A stretch of DNA of 64,000 nucleotides from UBA11524 sp963642705 (lineage in GTDB: Bacteria > Bacillota > Clostridia > Christensenellales > Aristaeellaceae): NCBI GenBank assembly GCA_963642705.1, contig CAVIHU010000005.1:1-64000 (forward strand), written 5' to 3'. Of this stretch, positions 17,352-26,507 are shown in pieces. Under the pieces are notes generated by a model. The model searched no databases. It saw only the letters and a list, made by a program, of their open reading frames with translations, and was not told the origin of the DNA. Both the position numbers and the translations under genes were made by a program. The stretch's first letter is position 1. Each line of letters opens with the position of its first letter.

Positions 17352-18662
17352 ATGCATCAAGTGATATCACGGCTGCTGCTGTACTCCAATCTCGGTGAGG
17401 ACAGCATTCTCATGCAGCTCTCCGGCATTTTCGCAGACCACAGCCACAACGCCTGCGAGAAGAATGCGCTGATCTCGCGCATCAACAGGCAGGTCAAGCG
17501 TTTGCTGGATCTGGCGACGCTCTACGGCTTCGACCGCAACCTGTGGCATGATTACCTGACATTCCTGCTGCTTACAAACGAGAACAGCTTCTCCTTGACC
17601 TGCGAAAGGAACGGGGCAAGCAACGGAAGCGTCAATCACTTCGCACTGGCTGACTTTGCCGTCTTCAAGCAGCTCTTCGATTTTGACTTCGCGCCCATCG
17701 AGCGTGACCTCGGCATCGATTGCTTCACCGTCCTGACGCATTATACCGCCATCCCGAAAAAGGAGCAGATGTACTACCGCGCCGTATCCGAGCGCGTCCG
17801 AGCACTGTCAGACGCCATCGAACGCGCTTCCGGCGCGCAGGAGATTTTCGACCTTGTCACGGCGCATTACCGCGACTGCGGTGTCGGCATGTTCGGGCTG
17901 AACAAGGCCTTCCGCATTCAGGAGGAGGAAAACGGCGGCTTCTCGTTCGTCGCAATCAATAACCTCGATGCGGTGCGCCTGTCCGACCTCATCGGCTATG
18001 AAGCGCAGAAGAAGGAGCTCCGGCAGAACTGCGAGGCGTTCGTCAGCGGACGCAGCGCAAACAACATCCTGCTCTACGGCGATGCCGGCACGGGCAAATC
18101 CACCTCCATCAAGGCGCTGCTGAATGAATATTCCTCGTCCGGACTGCGGATGATTGAAATCTACAAGCACCAGTTCCGCCTGTTGTCAAAGATCATCGCC
18201 GCCGTCAAGAATCGCAACTACCGCTTCATGATTTTTATCGATGACCTGTCCTTTGAGGAGAATGAGGTCGAGTACAAGTTCCTGAAGGCGGTCATTGAGG
18301 GCGGCGTCGAGACGCGCCCGGCCAACGTGCTGATTGCCGCAACGTCCAACCGCCGCCATCTCGTCCGCGAAACGTGGAAGGACCGCGACGACATGGAGCA
18401 CAATGGCGATGTTCACCGCTCCGATACCATGGAGGAAAAGCTTTCCCTTGCCGAGCGCTTCGGCTGCGCCATCTGCTATGTCAGCCCGAACCGCCAGCAG
18501 TATCACGACATCGTCAAGGGCATTGCCGCGCGACTGCCTGAGGGCATCAGCCTCTCCGAGGAGGAGCTGCTTGCGGCGGCGAACCGCTGGGAAATCCGCC
18601 ACGGCGGCATTTCCGGAAGAACGGCGCAGCAATTCATCAATTATATATCCGGTGTGCAATAA
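17352..18662 (+). CDS. DUF815-family AAA-like ATPase
   Basis: The 436-residue protein has a helical N-terminal half. A P-loop ATPase domain starts near residue 230: Walker A is YGDAGTGKST and Walker B is FMIFIDDLSF, with a SNRRHLVRE sensor-like stretch. The layout matches the DUF815 family of ATP-binding proteins, whose role is unknown. It lies 13 bases after leuB and 25 bases before ilvA on the same strand, so it is probably co-transcribed with them. No amino-acid-related function is known for the family; the placement may be incidental. Confidence 0.85.
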   Translation: MHQVISRLLLYSNLGEDSILMQLSGIFADHSHNACEKNALISRINRQVKRLLDLATLYGFDRNLWHDYLTFLLLTNENSFSLTCERNGASNGSVNHFALADFAVFKQLFDFDFAPIERDLGIDCFTVLTHYTAIPKKEQMYYRAVSERVRALSDAIERASGAQEIFDLVTAHYRDCGVGMFGLNKAFRIQEEENGGFSFVAINNLDAVRLSDLIGYEAQKKELRQNCEAFVSGRSANNILLYGDAGTGKSTSIKALLNEYSSSGLRMIEIYKHQFRLLSKIIAAVKNRNYRFMIFIDDLSFEENEVEYKFLKAVIEGGVETRPANVLIAATSNRRHLVRETWKDRDDMEHNGDVHRSDTMEEKLSLAERFGCAICYVSPNRQQYHDIVKGIAARLPEGISLSEEELLAAANRWEIRHGGISGRTAQQFINYISGVQ

Positions 18663-18687
18663 CCATTGTCAAAAAGGAGTCTTTCGT

Positions 18688-19881
18688 ATGGTCACGCTCG
18701 ATAAAATCTACCATGCCGCCTATGTGCTCAAGCCTGTCGCCCGCAAGACGGACGTGATTTATGCCGCAAAGCTCTCCAAGGGCTTCGACATGTACCTCAA
18801 GACAGAAAACCTCCAGCTGACCGGCTCCTTCAAGCTGCGCGGCGCGTACTACAAGATCAGCCAGCTGAACGAGGAGCAGCGCAAGGCAGGCATCATCGCC
18901 TGCTCCGCCGGCAATCACGCGCAGGGCGTTGCGCTCGCCGCGAGCCGCATGGGCATCCGCGCCATCGTCTGTATGCCGGACGGCGCGCCCATCAGCAAGG
19001 TCGAGGCAACCAAGGCGCTCGGCGCAGAGGTCTGCCTTGTCAAGGGCGCCTATGACGATGCGTACAACTACGCCTGCCAGCTGCAGAAGGAAACCGGCAT
19101 GACGTTCATCCACCCCTTCAACGACGAGGAGGTCATCGCCGGTCAGGGCACCATCGGTCTGGAGATCCTCGATCAGCTGCCCGATGCGGACGCGGTTATC
19201 TGCTCCATCGGCGGCGGCGGACTCATTTCCGGCGTGGCCTGCGCCATCAAGCAGCTTAATCCCAACATCAAGGTGTACGGCGTGCAGGCAGAGAATGCGC
19301 CCAGCATGAAGCGCTCCCTGGAGGAAGGCGAGGCCGTCATGCTCGACAGCGTCCGCACCTTTGCCGATGGCATCGCGGTCAAGCATCCCGGCGATGTGAC
19401 GTTTGACATGGTCAAAAAATACGTCGATGAGGTCGTGACCGTCAGCGAGGATGAAATCGCTGCCGCCATTCTCGCCCTGATGGAAAAGCAGAAGCTTGTT
19501 GCCGAGGGTGCCGGTGCCGTCACGGTCGCTGCCGCCATGTTCGGCAAGCTGCCCATCCAGGGCAAGAAGGTTGTCTGCATCATCTCCGGCGGAAACATCG
19601 ATGTGAACATCCTCAGCCGCGTTATCACCCGCGGTCTGCAGCGCGAAGGCCGCAATGCCCAGCTGACCATTGCGCTGGATGACAAGCCGGGTCAGCTCCT
19701 CGGCGTGACGCAGATCATCTCCAGCTGCGGTGCGAATATCGTCGGCGTGACGCATGAGCGCTCCGATGCCAGCTACGCCGTCACGAGCTGCCTGCTGCGC
19801 ATCAGCATGGAAACGCGCGACTTCGCCCAGATTGACGAAATCAAGCAGAAGCTCACGGAGCAGGGGTTCAACCTGATCTGA
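18688..19881 (+). CDS. ilvA: Threonine ammonia-lyase
   Basis: The 397-residue PLP enzyme makes 2-ketobutyrate from threonine, the entry to isoleucine. The PLP lysine is in LTGSFKLRGA (about residue 50), with SAGNHAQG and the phosphate-binding SIGGGGLISG. A single C-terminal ACT-like domain (from about residue 325, DDKPGQLLGVTQ) places it in the compact allosteric TdcB/IlvA class. The start at 18688 follows AAAAAGGAG; a longer frame running back into DUF815 is rejected. A terminator follows. Confidence 0.94.
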   Translation: MVTLDKIYHAAYVLKPVARKTDVIYAAKLSKGFDMYLKTENLQLTGSFKLRGAYYKISQLNEEQRKAGIIACSAGNHAQGVALAASRMGIRAIVCMPDGAPISKVEATKALGAEVCLVKGAYDDAYNYACQLQKETGMTFIHPFNDEEVIAGQGTIGLEILDQLPDADAVICSIGGGGLISGVACAIKQLNPNIKVYGVQAENAPSMKRSLEEGEAVMLDSVRTFADGIAVKHPGDVTFDMVKKYVDEVVTVSEDEIAAAILALMEKQKLVAEGAGAVTVAAAMFGKLPIQGKKVVCIISGGNIDVNILSRVITRGLQREGRNAQLTIALDDKPGQLLGVTQIISSCGANIVGVTHERSDASYAVTSCLLRISMETRDFAQIDEIKQKLTEQGFNLI

Positions 19882-19937
19882 ATGGCCGCTGCGGAATCGG
19901 GGAAAATGCGATCCGTCCCTTCACAATAGACTAAAAT

Positions 19938-19972
19938 GCCTGCTTCGTTGCCGGAGCAGGCGTTTTGCTTTT
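19938..19972 (+). terminator. Terminator after ilvA
   Basis: GCCTGCT (19938-19944) pairs with AGCAGGC (19955-19961), followed by GTTTTGCTTTT. It closes the ilv-leu cluster. Confidence 0.8.
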
Positions 19973-20049
19973 CTGCCGGGTTGGCATGAGACGCTGACCG
20001 TTCATTTGTTCCCTGTTCACAGCGGGCACGACAAAATGCTTTCAGGCTC

Positions 20050-20079
20050 TTGACAATTGCTTTTCCTGTTTAGTATAAT
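20050..20079 (+). promoter_or_regulatory. brnQ promoter
   Basis: TTGACA at 20050-20055, an 18-base spacer and TATAAT at 20074-20079, 45 bases before the start codon. No attenuator or T-box was seen in the short leader. Confidence 0.8.
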
Positions 20080-20124
20080 AAAGTTTCAGAATATCGGAAA
20101 ATCAGCCTTAGGGAGCAAAAGAAT

Positions 20125-21477
20125 ATGAAAAGGAAACTAAGCTGCCGAGAGTACGTTTCGATTGCCAGCATGCTGTTCGGCATGTTCTTCGGCGCGGGCA
20201 ATCTCATTTTCCCTGTGCATATGGGTCAGATGGCAGGCAGCAACGCTGCGCTTGCCGTCCTTGGCTTCTGCGCGACCGGCGTTGGTCTGCCGCTGCTTGC
20301 AGTCGCCGCGCTCGGCATCAGCCGTTCAAGCGGTCTGTTTGAGCTGGGAAGCCGCATTAGCCGACCATACTCGCTGTTCTTCACGTGTCTGCTTTACCTG
20401 ACCATCGGTCCGTTCTTCGCGATTCCGCGCTGCGCAAGCACGTCCTTCACGGTCGGACTGGAGCAGATGCTGCCGCAGGACGGGAACACGTCGCTCTATC
20501 TGCTCGTCTTTTCCGTCCTCTTCTTCGCCGCCGCGCTGTATTTCTCCATCAAGCCCGGCAAAATCCTCATGTGGATCGGCAAGGTGCTGAATCCGTGCTT
20601 CCTGCTGTTTCTCGGCATTCTCGTTGTTGTCGCGATGCTCCGTCCCGGCGCATCAGTCGGCGCGGTTACGCCGGAGGACGCGTATGTCACCCAGCCGTTC
20701 TTCACCGGTTTCCTCGAGGGCTACAACACCATGGACGCACTGGCAGGGCTTGCCTTCGGCATCGTTGTTGTGCAGGTCATCCGCAGATTGGGCGTTGAGG
20801 ACCCCGATGCTGTCGCGAGCAGCACCGTCCGCGCGGGCGTTTTCTCCTGCCTGCTGATGGCGGTCATCTACGTCGCGGTGACGGTCGTCGGCGTGCAGAG
20901 CCGAGGATTGTTCGAGACGTCTGAGAACGGCGGCATCGCCCTTGCGCAGATTGCCCGATACTATCTCGGCGATGCAGGGCTGCTTGTCCTTGCCATCACC
21001 GTGACGCTCGCCTGCCTCAAGACCTCCGTCGGGCTGATCACGAGCTGCGCCGAGACGTTTACCGGCATGTTCCCCAAGGGACCGAGCTACCGCGCGTGGG
21101 CAGTCAGCTTCAGCGTCCTGTCGCTGCTGATTGCCAACTTCGGGCTCAGCACCATCATCGAATACTCGCTGCCCGTGCTTATGTTCCTCTATCCGCTTGC
21201 CATCACGCTGATTGTCCTCTCGCTCTGCGGACGCTTCTTCCGGTATGACCGCACCGTGTTTGCATGGACGACCGGCTTAACGCTCTTCGCCGCGCTCTAC
21301 GACCTGCTTGCCGCGCTGCCGGAGGAGCTGTTCAAGGCGCTCGGCGGCGAAGCCATTCAGGCCTTCTCGCTGAAGTACGTACCCTTTTCCAGCGTCGGTC
21401 TCGGCTGGATTTGTCCGGCGCTGCTCGGCTTTGCCATCGGCATGGTCATCCGCCTCATCCGTCAAAAAGCCGCTTAA
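20125..21477 (+). CDS. brnQ: Branched-chain amino acid:cation symporter
   Basis: The 450-residue protein has about 12 membrane segments and belongs to the LIVCS family. The family signature near the start (FGMFFGAGNLIFP) and the IGPFFAIPR motif near residue 95 are present. It imports Leu, Ile and Val with Na or H. The ribosome site is AGGGAG. It is monocistronic directly behind the biosynthesis cluster, so uptake and synthesis genes are neighbours with separate promoters. Confidence 0.95.
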   Translation: MKRKLSCREYVSIASMLFGMFFGAGNLIFPVHMGQMAGSNAALAVLGFCATGVGLPLLAVAALGISRSSGLFELGSRISRPYSLFFTCLLYLTIGPFFAIPRCASTSFTVGLEQMLPQDGNTSLYLLVFSVLFFAAALYFSIKPGKILMWIGKVLNPCFLLFLGILVVVAMLRPGASVGAVTPEDAYVTQPFFTGFLEGYNTMDALAGLAFGIVVVQVIRRLGVEDPDAVASSTVRAGVFSCLLMAVIYVAVTVVGVQSRGLFETSENGGIALAQIARYYLGDAGLLVLAITVTLACLKTSVGLITSCAETFTGMFPKGPSYRAWAVSFSVLSLLIANFGLSTIIEYSLPVLMFLYPLAITLIVLSLCGRFFRYDRTVFAWTTGLTLFAALYDLLAALPEELFKALGGEAIQAFSLKYVPFSSVGLGWICPALLGFAIGMVIRLIRQKAA

Positions 21478-21483
21478 TTGCAT

Positions 21484-21519
21484 AAAAAAGACCTGAGCGA
21501 TGGCCGTTCAGGTCTTTTT
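21484..21519. terminator. Bidirectional terminator brnQ/degV
   Basis: AAAAAGACCTGA pairs with TCAGGTCTTTTT around a 12-base loop between the two convergent stops; A and T runs on both sides let it act in both directions. Confidence 0.85.
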
Positions 21520-21520
21520 A

Positions 21521-22381
21521 TCATTCTGCCAGTTGGACGATGGCACCCAGCAGTCCGGGACCGGTGTGAATCGCCAGCGCAGGGCTGACGGGGCTGATGA
21601 AGCTCGACACCACGTCCAGCCGCTCCAGAAGACGGTCAAGCAGCTTGACGGCGTCGTCATAAGCCGCGCCGTGCACCACCGCCAGCCGAACCCTTCTGCC
21701 CTGATACCGCCGGATGATTTCGTCCACCATCGCCGTCAGCGCGTTCGAGAAGCCGCGCGCCTTGCACAGCGTGTTGTAGATGCCCTCTTCGTTGACGTAG
21801 ATGACCGGCTTGATCTGCAGGAGCGAACCGAGCGCACCCTCGACTCTGCCGATGCGTCCGCCCTTGCGCAGGAATTCCAGCGTCCGGATGATGAACGTGC
21901 CAAGCTGATTCTCGCGGCGCTTTTCGAGCAATGCAAGCGTGTCCTCGATGCTCATCCCGCTCGACAGCGATTCCGCCGCCTCCAATACGAGCAGCCCCAA
22001 CCCGCACGAGAGCGTCCGGCTGTCGAACACATGCACCTGAAGATCACCGAAATCCTCCGCCAGCAGCGACACCATGTTATACGTCCCCGACAGGTTGCCG
22101 CTGATGGACAGATGCAGGATGGCGGTCGCACCCTCATCGCGCAGCGTGCGGTAAAGCATGCTGACGTCCTCCGGCAACGGAAGAGAGGTCTTCGGCACCT
22201 CGGTTTTGAGGATTTCGTAGAGCTGCTCCTGCGAAATTTCCGTGCGGTCGCGGTATTCGCCCGTGCGGGTCGATACGCGCAGCGCCACGGTGCGGATGTC
22301 ATATTCCGCCAGCTGTTCTTCTGAAAGGTCGCAGGACGTGTCTGTGACGAGCGCAATCCGCTCGTTGCCGATTTCAAACAT
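21521..22381 (-). CDS. DegV family fatty-acid-binding protein
   Basis: The 286-residue protein has the DegV fold: TDTSCDLSEEQ at residues 13-23, HLSISGNLSGTY near residue 90 and a C-terminal domain with KPVIYVNEEG. Family members bind fatty acids, and some serve as FakB subunits of fatty acid kinase; no FakA is seen nearby. GGAGG lies 10 bases before the ATG. It is the last gene of a minus-strand run starting with the RpiR regulator. Confidence 0.92.
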   Translation of the reverse strand: MFEIGNERIALVTDTSCDLSEEQLAEYDIRTVALRVSTRTGEYRDRTEISQEQLYEILKTEVPKTSLPLPEDVSMLYRTLRDEGATAILHLSISGNLSGTYNMVSLLAEDFGDLQVHVFDSRTLSCGLGLLVLEAAESLSSGMSIEDTLALLEKRRENQLGTFIIRTLEFLRKGGRIGRVEGALGSLLQIKPVIYVNEEGIYNTLCKARGFSNALTAMVDEIIRRYQGRRVRLAVVHGAAYDDAVKLLDRLLERLDVVSSFISPVSPALAIHTGPGLLGAIVQLAE

Positions 22382-22400
22382 GAAGCATCAGCCTCCAATA

Positions 22401-24047
22401 TCAATCCATTTCAATCGTGCAGCCGCCGATAAATTCGCGCAGCAGGCTCAGCGGCGGAATTTCCTGCAGAATGCTGTCATCGATTTCGGGGAAATAATTC
22501 AGCGTCTTAATCAGCCGGCGCGATGCGAGATACGCCTCTCTTTCCGGCGGAATCTGCCTGAGGATGTCATACGCATAGCGGCGCAGCACCGGCAGCTCAT
22601 AATGCAGCGCGGTGTTGAACATCCTGTCCGCGTTCTCCTGATACGGGAAAATCCACTTTTCCTCGCCCCTGCGGACGCTTGCCCACATGCTCAGCGTCTC
22701 CTCCGGCGGCGTTGCGCGGAACTGGCGGTCGCGGACGATGCGCCGCAGCAGCCGGACGTCTGTCGTGCGGATGCGGTTGTGGTCATCAAGGTTTATGCAT
22801 GTCAGGGCGCTGACAAAGATGCGGTACAGCTCATCCTGCCTGAGCCCCTCGGACAGCAGGGGATTCAACCCGTGAATCCCCTCGATAACCAGCACGGAGT
22901 TCTCCGTCAGATGAACCGGCGTGCCGCCTTCCTTTCGGCGCCCGATGTCAAAGGCATACGTTGGCAGCAGGACCTCTTCGCCATCCAGCAGAGCGTTCAT
23001 CTGCGTCCGGAACAGCGGTACATCGATGGTGTCAATCGACTCCAGATCGATGGTGCCGTCTGCCTGCGGCTTGAAGCTGTCGCGGTTGAGGTAGTAATTG
23101 TCCAGCGAGATGACCGCGGGCTGCAGCCCGATGACACGCAAATGCAGCGCGAGCCTCTCGGCGAAGGTCGTCTTGCCGGAAGAGGACGGTCCTGCAATCA
23201 GCACGATTTTGCGGTGCTGAGTGCTGATTTCCTCGGCAATTTCCGCAATTGCCTTATCGTGCAGCGCCTCATTCAGCCGGATAAACTGACGGAACCGGCG
23301 CTGCGCAATCATGTCCGCCACATCCGATGCGTTCGTTATGCCCAGCAGGGCGCACCATTCGTTGGACTGGTCGAACACCGCCAGATGCTTCGGGCGATGC
23401 ACGTACGGCGCGGCAATCTGCGGATGCTCCGCTGCCGGCAGGCGCAGCACAATGCCGCGGTCGGGTAGCCACGTCAGCGCAAAGACCATCACCTGCCCTG
23501 TCCGGCTGACCATCGCGCCATAAAAATACTCCCAGATGCCGTCCAGACCGTACATCGTGAAATACGGCAGCTTGCGGCGGCTGAGCAGTGCGACCTTGTC
23601 CGCCTGTCCCTTCGCGGCGAAATAGGCTTTCGCGGTCTCGAGCGTCCACTGCTTCTTCTCAAACGGCAGATTCTGCTCCGCCAGCAGGTGCATCTGCTGT
23701 GCTATCGCCTGCGTTTCGCTTTCTGTGATATCATGCCCGGGCATTCGCAGCAGCACGCCGCCGCCCACGCTGTACTCGATGCGCACGCGCTGCCCGGGGA
23801 GGACACGATTCACCGCCGCCAGCAGCAAAAAGCGCACGGACCGCTCGTAAATGCGGCGTCCTTCCTCCGTTTCCAGCGTCAGGGGAATTAATTCGCCGTC
23901 ATGGGTGACGAGCTCGCCGAGCTCCAGTACGCGCCCCGCTTGCTGAACAGCCAGCACACCTTCCGCAGGGATTCCCAGCTGTGCCAGGGCTTTTTCTGCT
24001 GTCATGCCTTCTGTCAGGGGGATTTGTCTGCCTTTCGATGCGATCAT
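22401..24047 (-). CDS. Nucleoside (uridine-type) kinase with N-terminal TGS-like domain
   Basis: The 548-residue protein combines an N-terminal TGS/threonyl-tRNA-synthetase-like second additional domain (about residues 1-200) with a phosphoribulokinase/uridine kinase domain. Walker A is IAGPSSSGKTTFAE near residue 280, followed by SLDNYYLNRD. This fused nucleoside kinase type is frequent in Clostridia and probably phosphorylates uridine/cytidine-like nucleosides; the exact substrate is unknown. The start at 24047 is chosen for GAGAGGAGAAAG just upstream; a 27-residue longer frame lacks a site. It ends 19 bases before degV. Confidence 0.9.
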   Translation of the reverse strand: MIASKGRQIPLTEGMTAEKALAQLGIPAEGVLAVQQAGRVLELGELVTHDGELIPLTLETEEGRRIYERSVRFLLLAAVNRVLPGQRVRIEYSVGGGVLLRMPGHDITESETQAIAQQMHLLAEQNLPFEKKQWTLETAKAYFAAKGQADKVALLSRRKLPYFTMYGLDGIWEYFYGAMVSRTGQVMVFALTWLPDRGIVLRLPAAEHPQIAAPYVHRPKHLAVFDQSNEWCALLGITNASDVADMIAQRRFRQFIRLNEALHDKAIAEIAEEISTQHRKIVLIAGPSSSGKTTFAERLALHLRVIGLQPAVISLDNYYLNRDSFKPQADGTIDLESIDTIDVPLFRTQMNALLDGEEVLLPTYAFDIGRRKEGGTPVHLTENSVLVIEGIHGLNPLLSEGLRQDELYRIFVSALTCINLDDHNRIRTTDVRLLRRIVRDRQFRATPPEETLSMWASVRRGEEKWIFPYQENADRMFNTALHYELPVLRRYAYDILRQIPPEREAYLASRRLIKTLNYFPEIDDSILQEIPPLSLLREFIGGCTIEMD

Positions 24048-24124
24048 CCAACTTTCTCCTCTCTCGAATCCTGCATGAACAATGCAGGCGGCAATATATC
24101 CGGCGCGGAGATTCACCTCTGCGG

Positions 24125-24165
24125 ACACGCAAAGGGCAAGAAAACGGACGAAGTCCGTGAGCGGA
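24125..24165. repeat. Dispersed intergenic element copy (CGGACGAAGTCCG palindrome)
   Basis: A stretch with CAAAGGGCAAG and CGGACGAAGTCCG (24145-24157) closely resembles 27660-27710, where CAAAGGGCAGG and two such palindromes occur. A weaker copy (CGGATGAAGTCCG) is at 55943-55955. It is a short imperfect palindrome between genes. Confidence 0.6.
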
Positions 24166-24173
24166 AAATTCCC

Positions 24174-25172
24174 TCAATCCTCAAAGGGCATCGACGTGCG
24201 CTCGGCATTCTCGAGCGCATATTCCAAATCCACCGGAGCGCCGTGCCGGACAAGATACTCCTCGTCGCGCCGGCGCATCTGCAGGCGCTTCGTATGCACA
24301 TACGCCACATTCGACGGCGATGCCTTGGAAGCATTCATCATCAACCGCTTCCTGCCGTCCGATTCAAGGCGCAGCCGCGCACGAACCAGCATGTTGCCGT
24401 GCTGCGGACAGGCGGCAAGCATCATGTACTTGTCCGCCGTTTGCCGGACGTAGCCCTCCTGCTCCGCCTTCATCTTCTTGCCGCAGACAGGGCACCTCGG
24501 CACACGGGCAAAGTCGCTCTCAAACGCCTCCTGCACGGTGTCGAACGTCTCGCCGCCGGCACGCTCGCGCTTGTCCGCATGGCAGAGCAGCCGCGGCTTC
24601 TGCGGATACTTCAGCACGTCCTCGGGCTTCGGCAGGCTTGCGAACACAAGCGCCGTGTAATACGCGTCATGCAGGGCATTGTGGAAATACCGCGCGGTAT
24701 CCTGCTCGATGCTGACCATCTCCATGGCGGTTTTGAGCCCCTTGCGGTCGCGGCAGCCGTGCACATCGGAGAAAAGCCGCTGAATATCGCAAATCGGCGG
24801 CAACTGCTCCGTATAGCCGAAGAAATCCATGTTTTGCTTCAGTACGCTGATGTCGTCGCAGCCCCATGTGAGCAGCGTGTAATCTGCGCCGCACCACGCG
24901 GTGAACTGCGCCATCGCGTCAAGAAATGTTGGCGCGTCAGCGAGCGTTTCGGCGCTCAACTGCGTCATTTTTCTGATGCGCGGATGAATTTTGATATAGT
25001 ATTGCGGGCGAATCGGGATGGAAATGCTGTCAACCACCTGATAGCTTTCGTCCACCTTTACCGCGCCGATTTGAATCATCTCGAATACAAGCCTGTCGCC
25101 GACCTTTCGAAAAACGGCGCCCTCATACGACATCGGCTGATTCCACTCAAGGTCCATGACGATATAATGCAA
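24174..25172 (-). CDS. DEDDh-type 3'-5' exonuclease domain protein
   Basis: The 332-residue protein starts with an exonuclease RNase T/DNA pol III epsilon-like domain (residues 1-190). VMDLEWNQ supplies the D-x-E pair, later acidic residues lie in WGCDDISVL, and HNALHDAYYT gives the His-x4-Asp. The tail has a zinc-ribbon-like Cys set (CPVCGKK...CPQHG). Its target, RNA or DNA, is not known; it resembles KapD/ERI1-type exonucleases. The start appears to be TTG at 25172, with GAGGAG 11 bases upstream and the usual HYIVMDLEW beginning. It sits 15 bases downstream of the FAD oxidoreductase gene. Confidence 0.85.
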   Translation of the reverse strand: MHYIVMDLEWNQPMSYEGAVFRKVGDRLVFEMIQIGAVKVDESYQVVDSISIPIRPQYYIKIHPRIRKMTQLSAETLADAPTFLDAMAQFTAWCGADYTLLTWGCDDISVLKQNMDFFGYTEQLPPICDIQRLFSDVHGCRDRKGLKTAMEMVSIEQDTARYFHNALHDAYYTALVFASLPKPEDVLKYPQKPRLLCHADKRERAGGETFDTVQEAFESDFARVPRCPVCGKKMKAEQEGYVRQTADKYMMLAACPQHGNMLVRARLRLESDGRKRLMMNASKASPSNVAYVHTKRLQMRRRDEEYLVRHGAPVDLEYALENAERTSMPFED

Positions 25173-25187
25173 TGTGCTCTAATCTCC

Positions 25188-26507
25188 TCAATCGTCTTCT
25201 TTTGCTGCGCTTTCACCGGCTAACGCACCCGTTGACCACGCAATTTGCAGGTTATAGCCGCCGGTATGCGCATCGACATCCAGAACCTCGCCTGCGAAAT
25301 ACAACCCCTTGACAAGTCTGCTTTCCATGGTCGCAGGCGTCACTTCCTTCACGCTGATGCCGCCGCGCGTCACAATCGCCTCTTCGATGGGGGCAAGGCG
25401 CTTTAAATGAATCGGCAAGCCCTTGAGCATCGCAGCGATCTTCTCGCGCTCCTCGCGCGTCACCTGCGCGCAGACCTTGTCGCCGTCAATGCCGCACAGC
25501 GCCGGAAACAGCTCTGCGAAGCTCCCCGGCAGCAGGTGCGGCAGCATGTTCCGCAGCTGACGGCGGCTGTCCTCCGCGAGCTCGCGCTGAAGGCGTGCGT
25601 CAAGCTGCTGCACGGTCAGCCCGGGCTTCAGGTCAAGCGTAACGTCCGCGTCTGACAGCTTGTCAGGCAGGTGGCAGGACATTGTCAGCACGAGCGGTCC
25701 CGAAATGCCGAAGTGCGTGAAGAGCATTTCGCCAAGCTCCGAATACAGCTGCTTTTTGCCTTTTTTGAGTGTAAGCGTCACATTTTTGAGCGACAGCCCC
25801 TGCAGCTGCGCACACCATTGATCCTCCGTTTCGATGGCAGACAGCACGCCCGACTGCGGCAGCACCGTATGCCCGACCTGCTCGGCGAGGCGATAGCCGT
25901 CCCCTGTTGAGCCGGTCAGCGGACACGACAAGCCGCCGGTTGCAACGATGACGCAGTCTGCCGGAAGGCTTGTTCCATCCTGCAGGCGCACGCCCGTTAC
26001 GCGCGTCTGTCCGTCAGGCGATTCCGTCAGCAGGGATGACACGCGCGCGCCGTACCTGACCGACACGCCTGCATTGTTCATCAGCCGCTGCAGTGTCCGC
26101 GTCACATCGCTTGCCTTCTCGGAGGATGGGAAAACGCGCCGTCCACGCTGCACGACAACCGGACAGCCGCCGTCCTCCAGAAGCTGCATCATATCCTGCG
26201 GCGAAAAGAACGAGAGTGCGCTGTACAGAAAGCGCGGATTGCGCGGCACCTCGCGCAGGAATTCATCCATGGTGCAGTCGTTCGTGACGTTGCAGCGTCC
26301 CTTGCCGGTGATGTAGACCTTTTTGCCGAGCTTTTCGCCGCGTTCAAGCAACGTCACCTGCATTCCGGACGCACCGGACGCACCGGACGCACCGGACGCA
26401 CCGGTCGTACCGGTCGCACCGGCGCGAGCGGCGAAAATCGATGCCATCATGCCGGCAGCGCCGCCGCCGATGATGATAATGCGCTTCTCAGGCATGCATG
26501 TCCCCAT
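25188..26507 (-). CDS. NAD(P)/FAD-dependent oxidoreductase, HI0933/YhiN family
   Basis: The 439-residue flavoprotein has the dinucleotide motif IIIGGGAAGMMAS at residues 9-21, the family marker GKGRCNVTN near residue 70, and the C-terminal GEVLDVDAHTGGYNLQIAWS motif. The biochemical role of the HI0933 family is unclear. An unusual insert of about 18 residues (a GATGTTG then GASGAS-type run) splits the loop between the first helix and the second strand (MQVTLLER). It is encoded by a 9-bp tandem repeat. The start overlaps the end of the upstream regulator by 20 bases; GGAGGAGG precedes the ATG. Confidence 0.9.
   Translation of the reverse strand: MGTCMPEKRIIIIGGGAAGMMASIFAARAGATGTTGASGASGASGASGMQVTLLERGEKLGKKVYITGKGRCNVTNDCTMDEFLREVPRNPRFLYSALSFFSPQDMMQLLEDGGCPVVVQRGRRVFPSSEKASDVTRTLQRLMNNAGVSVRYGARVSSLLTESPDGQTRVTGVRLQDGTSLPADCVIVATGGLSCPLTGSTGDGYRLAEQVGHTVLPQSGVLSAIETEDQWCAQLQGLSLKNVTLTLKKGKKQLYSELGEMLFTHFGISGPLVLTMSCHLPDKLSDADVTLDLKPGLTVQQLDARLQRELAEDSRRQLRNMLPHLLPGSFAELFPALCGIDGDKVCAQVTREEREKIAAMLKGLPIHLKRLAPIEEAIVTRGGISVKEVTPATMESRLVKGLYFAGEVLDVDAHTGGYNLQIAWSTGALAGESAAKEDD
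26365..26418. repeat. 9-bp tandem repeat inside the oxidoreductase gene
   Basis: Four exact CCGGACGCA units (26365-26400) are followed by two variants (CCGGTCGTA, CCGGTCGCA) to 26418 and a decayed seventh. The unit is a multiple of three, so copy-number change keeps the frame and lengthens a Gly/Ala/Ser/Thr loop. Confidence 0.92.
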
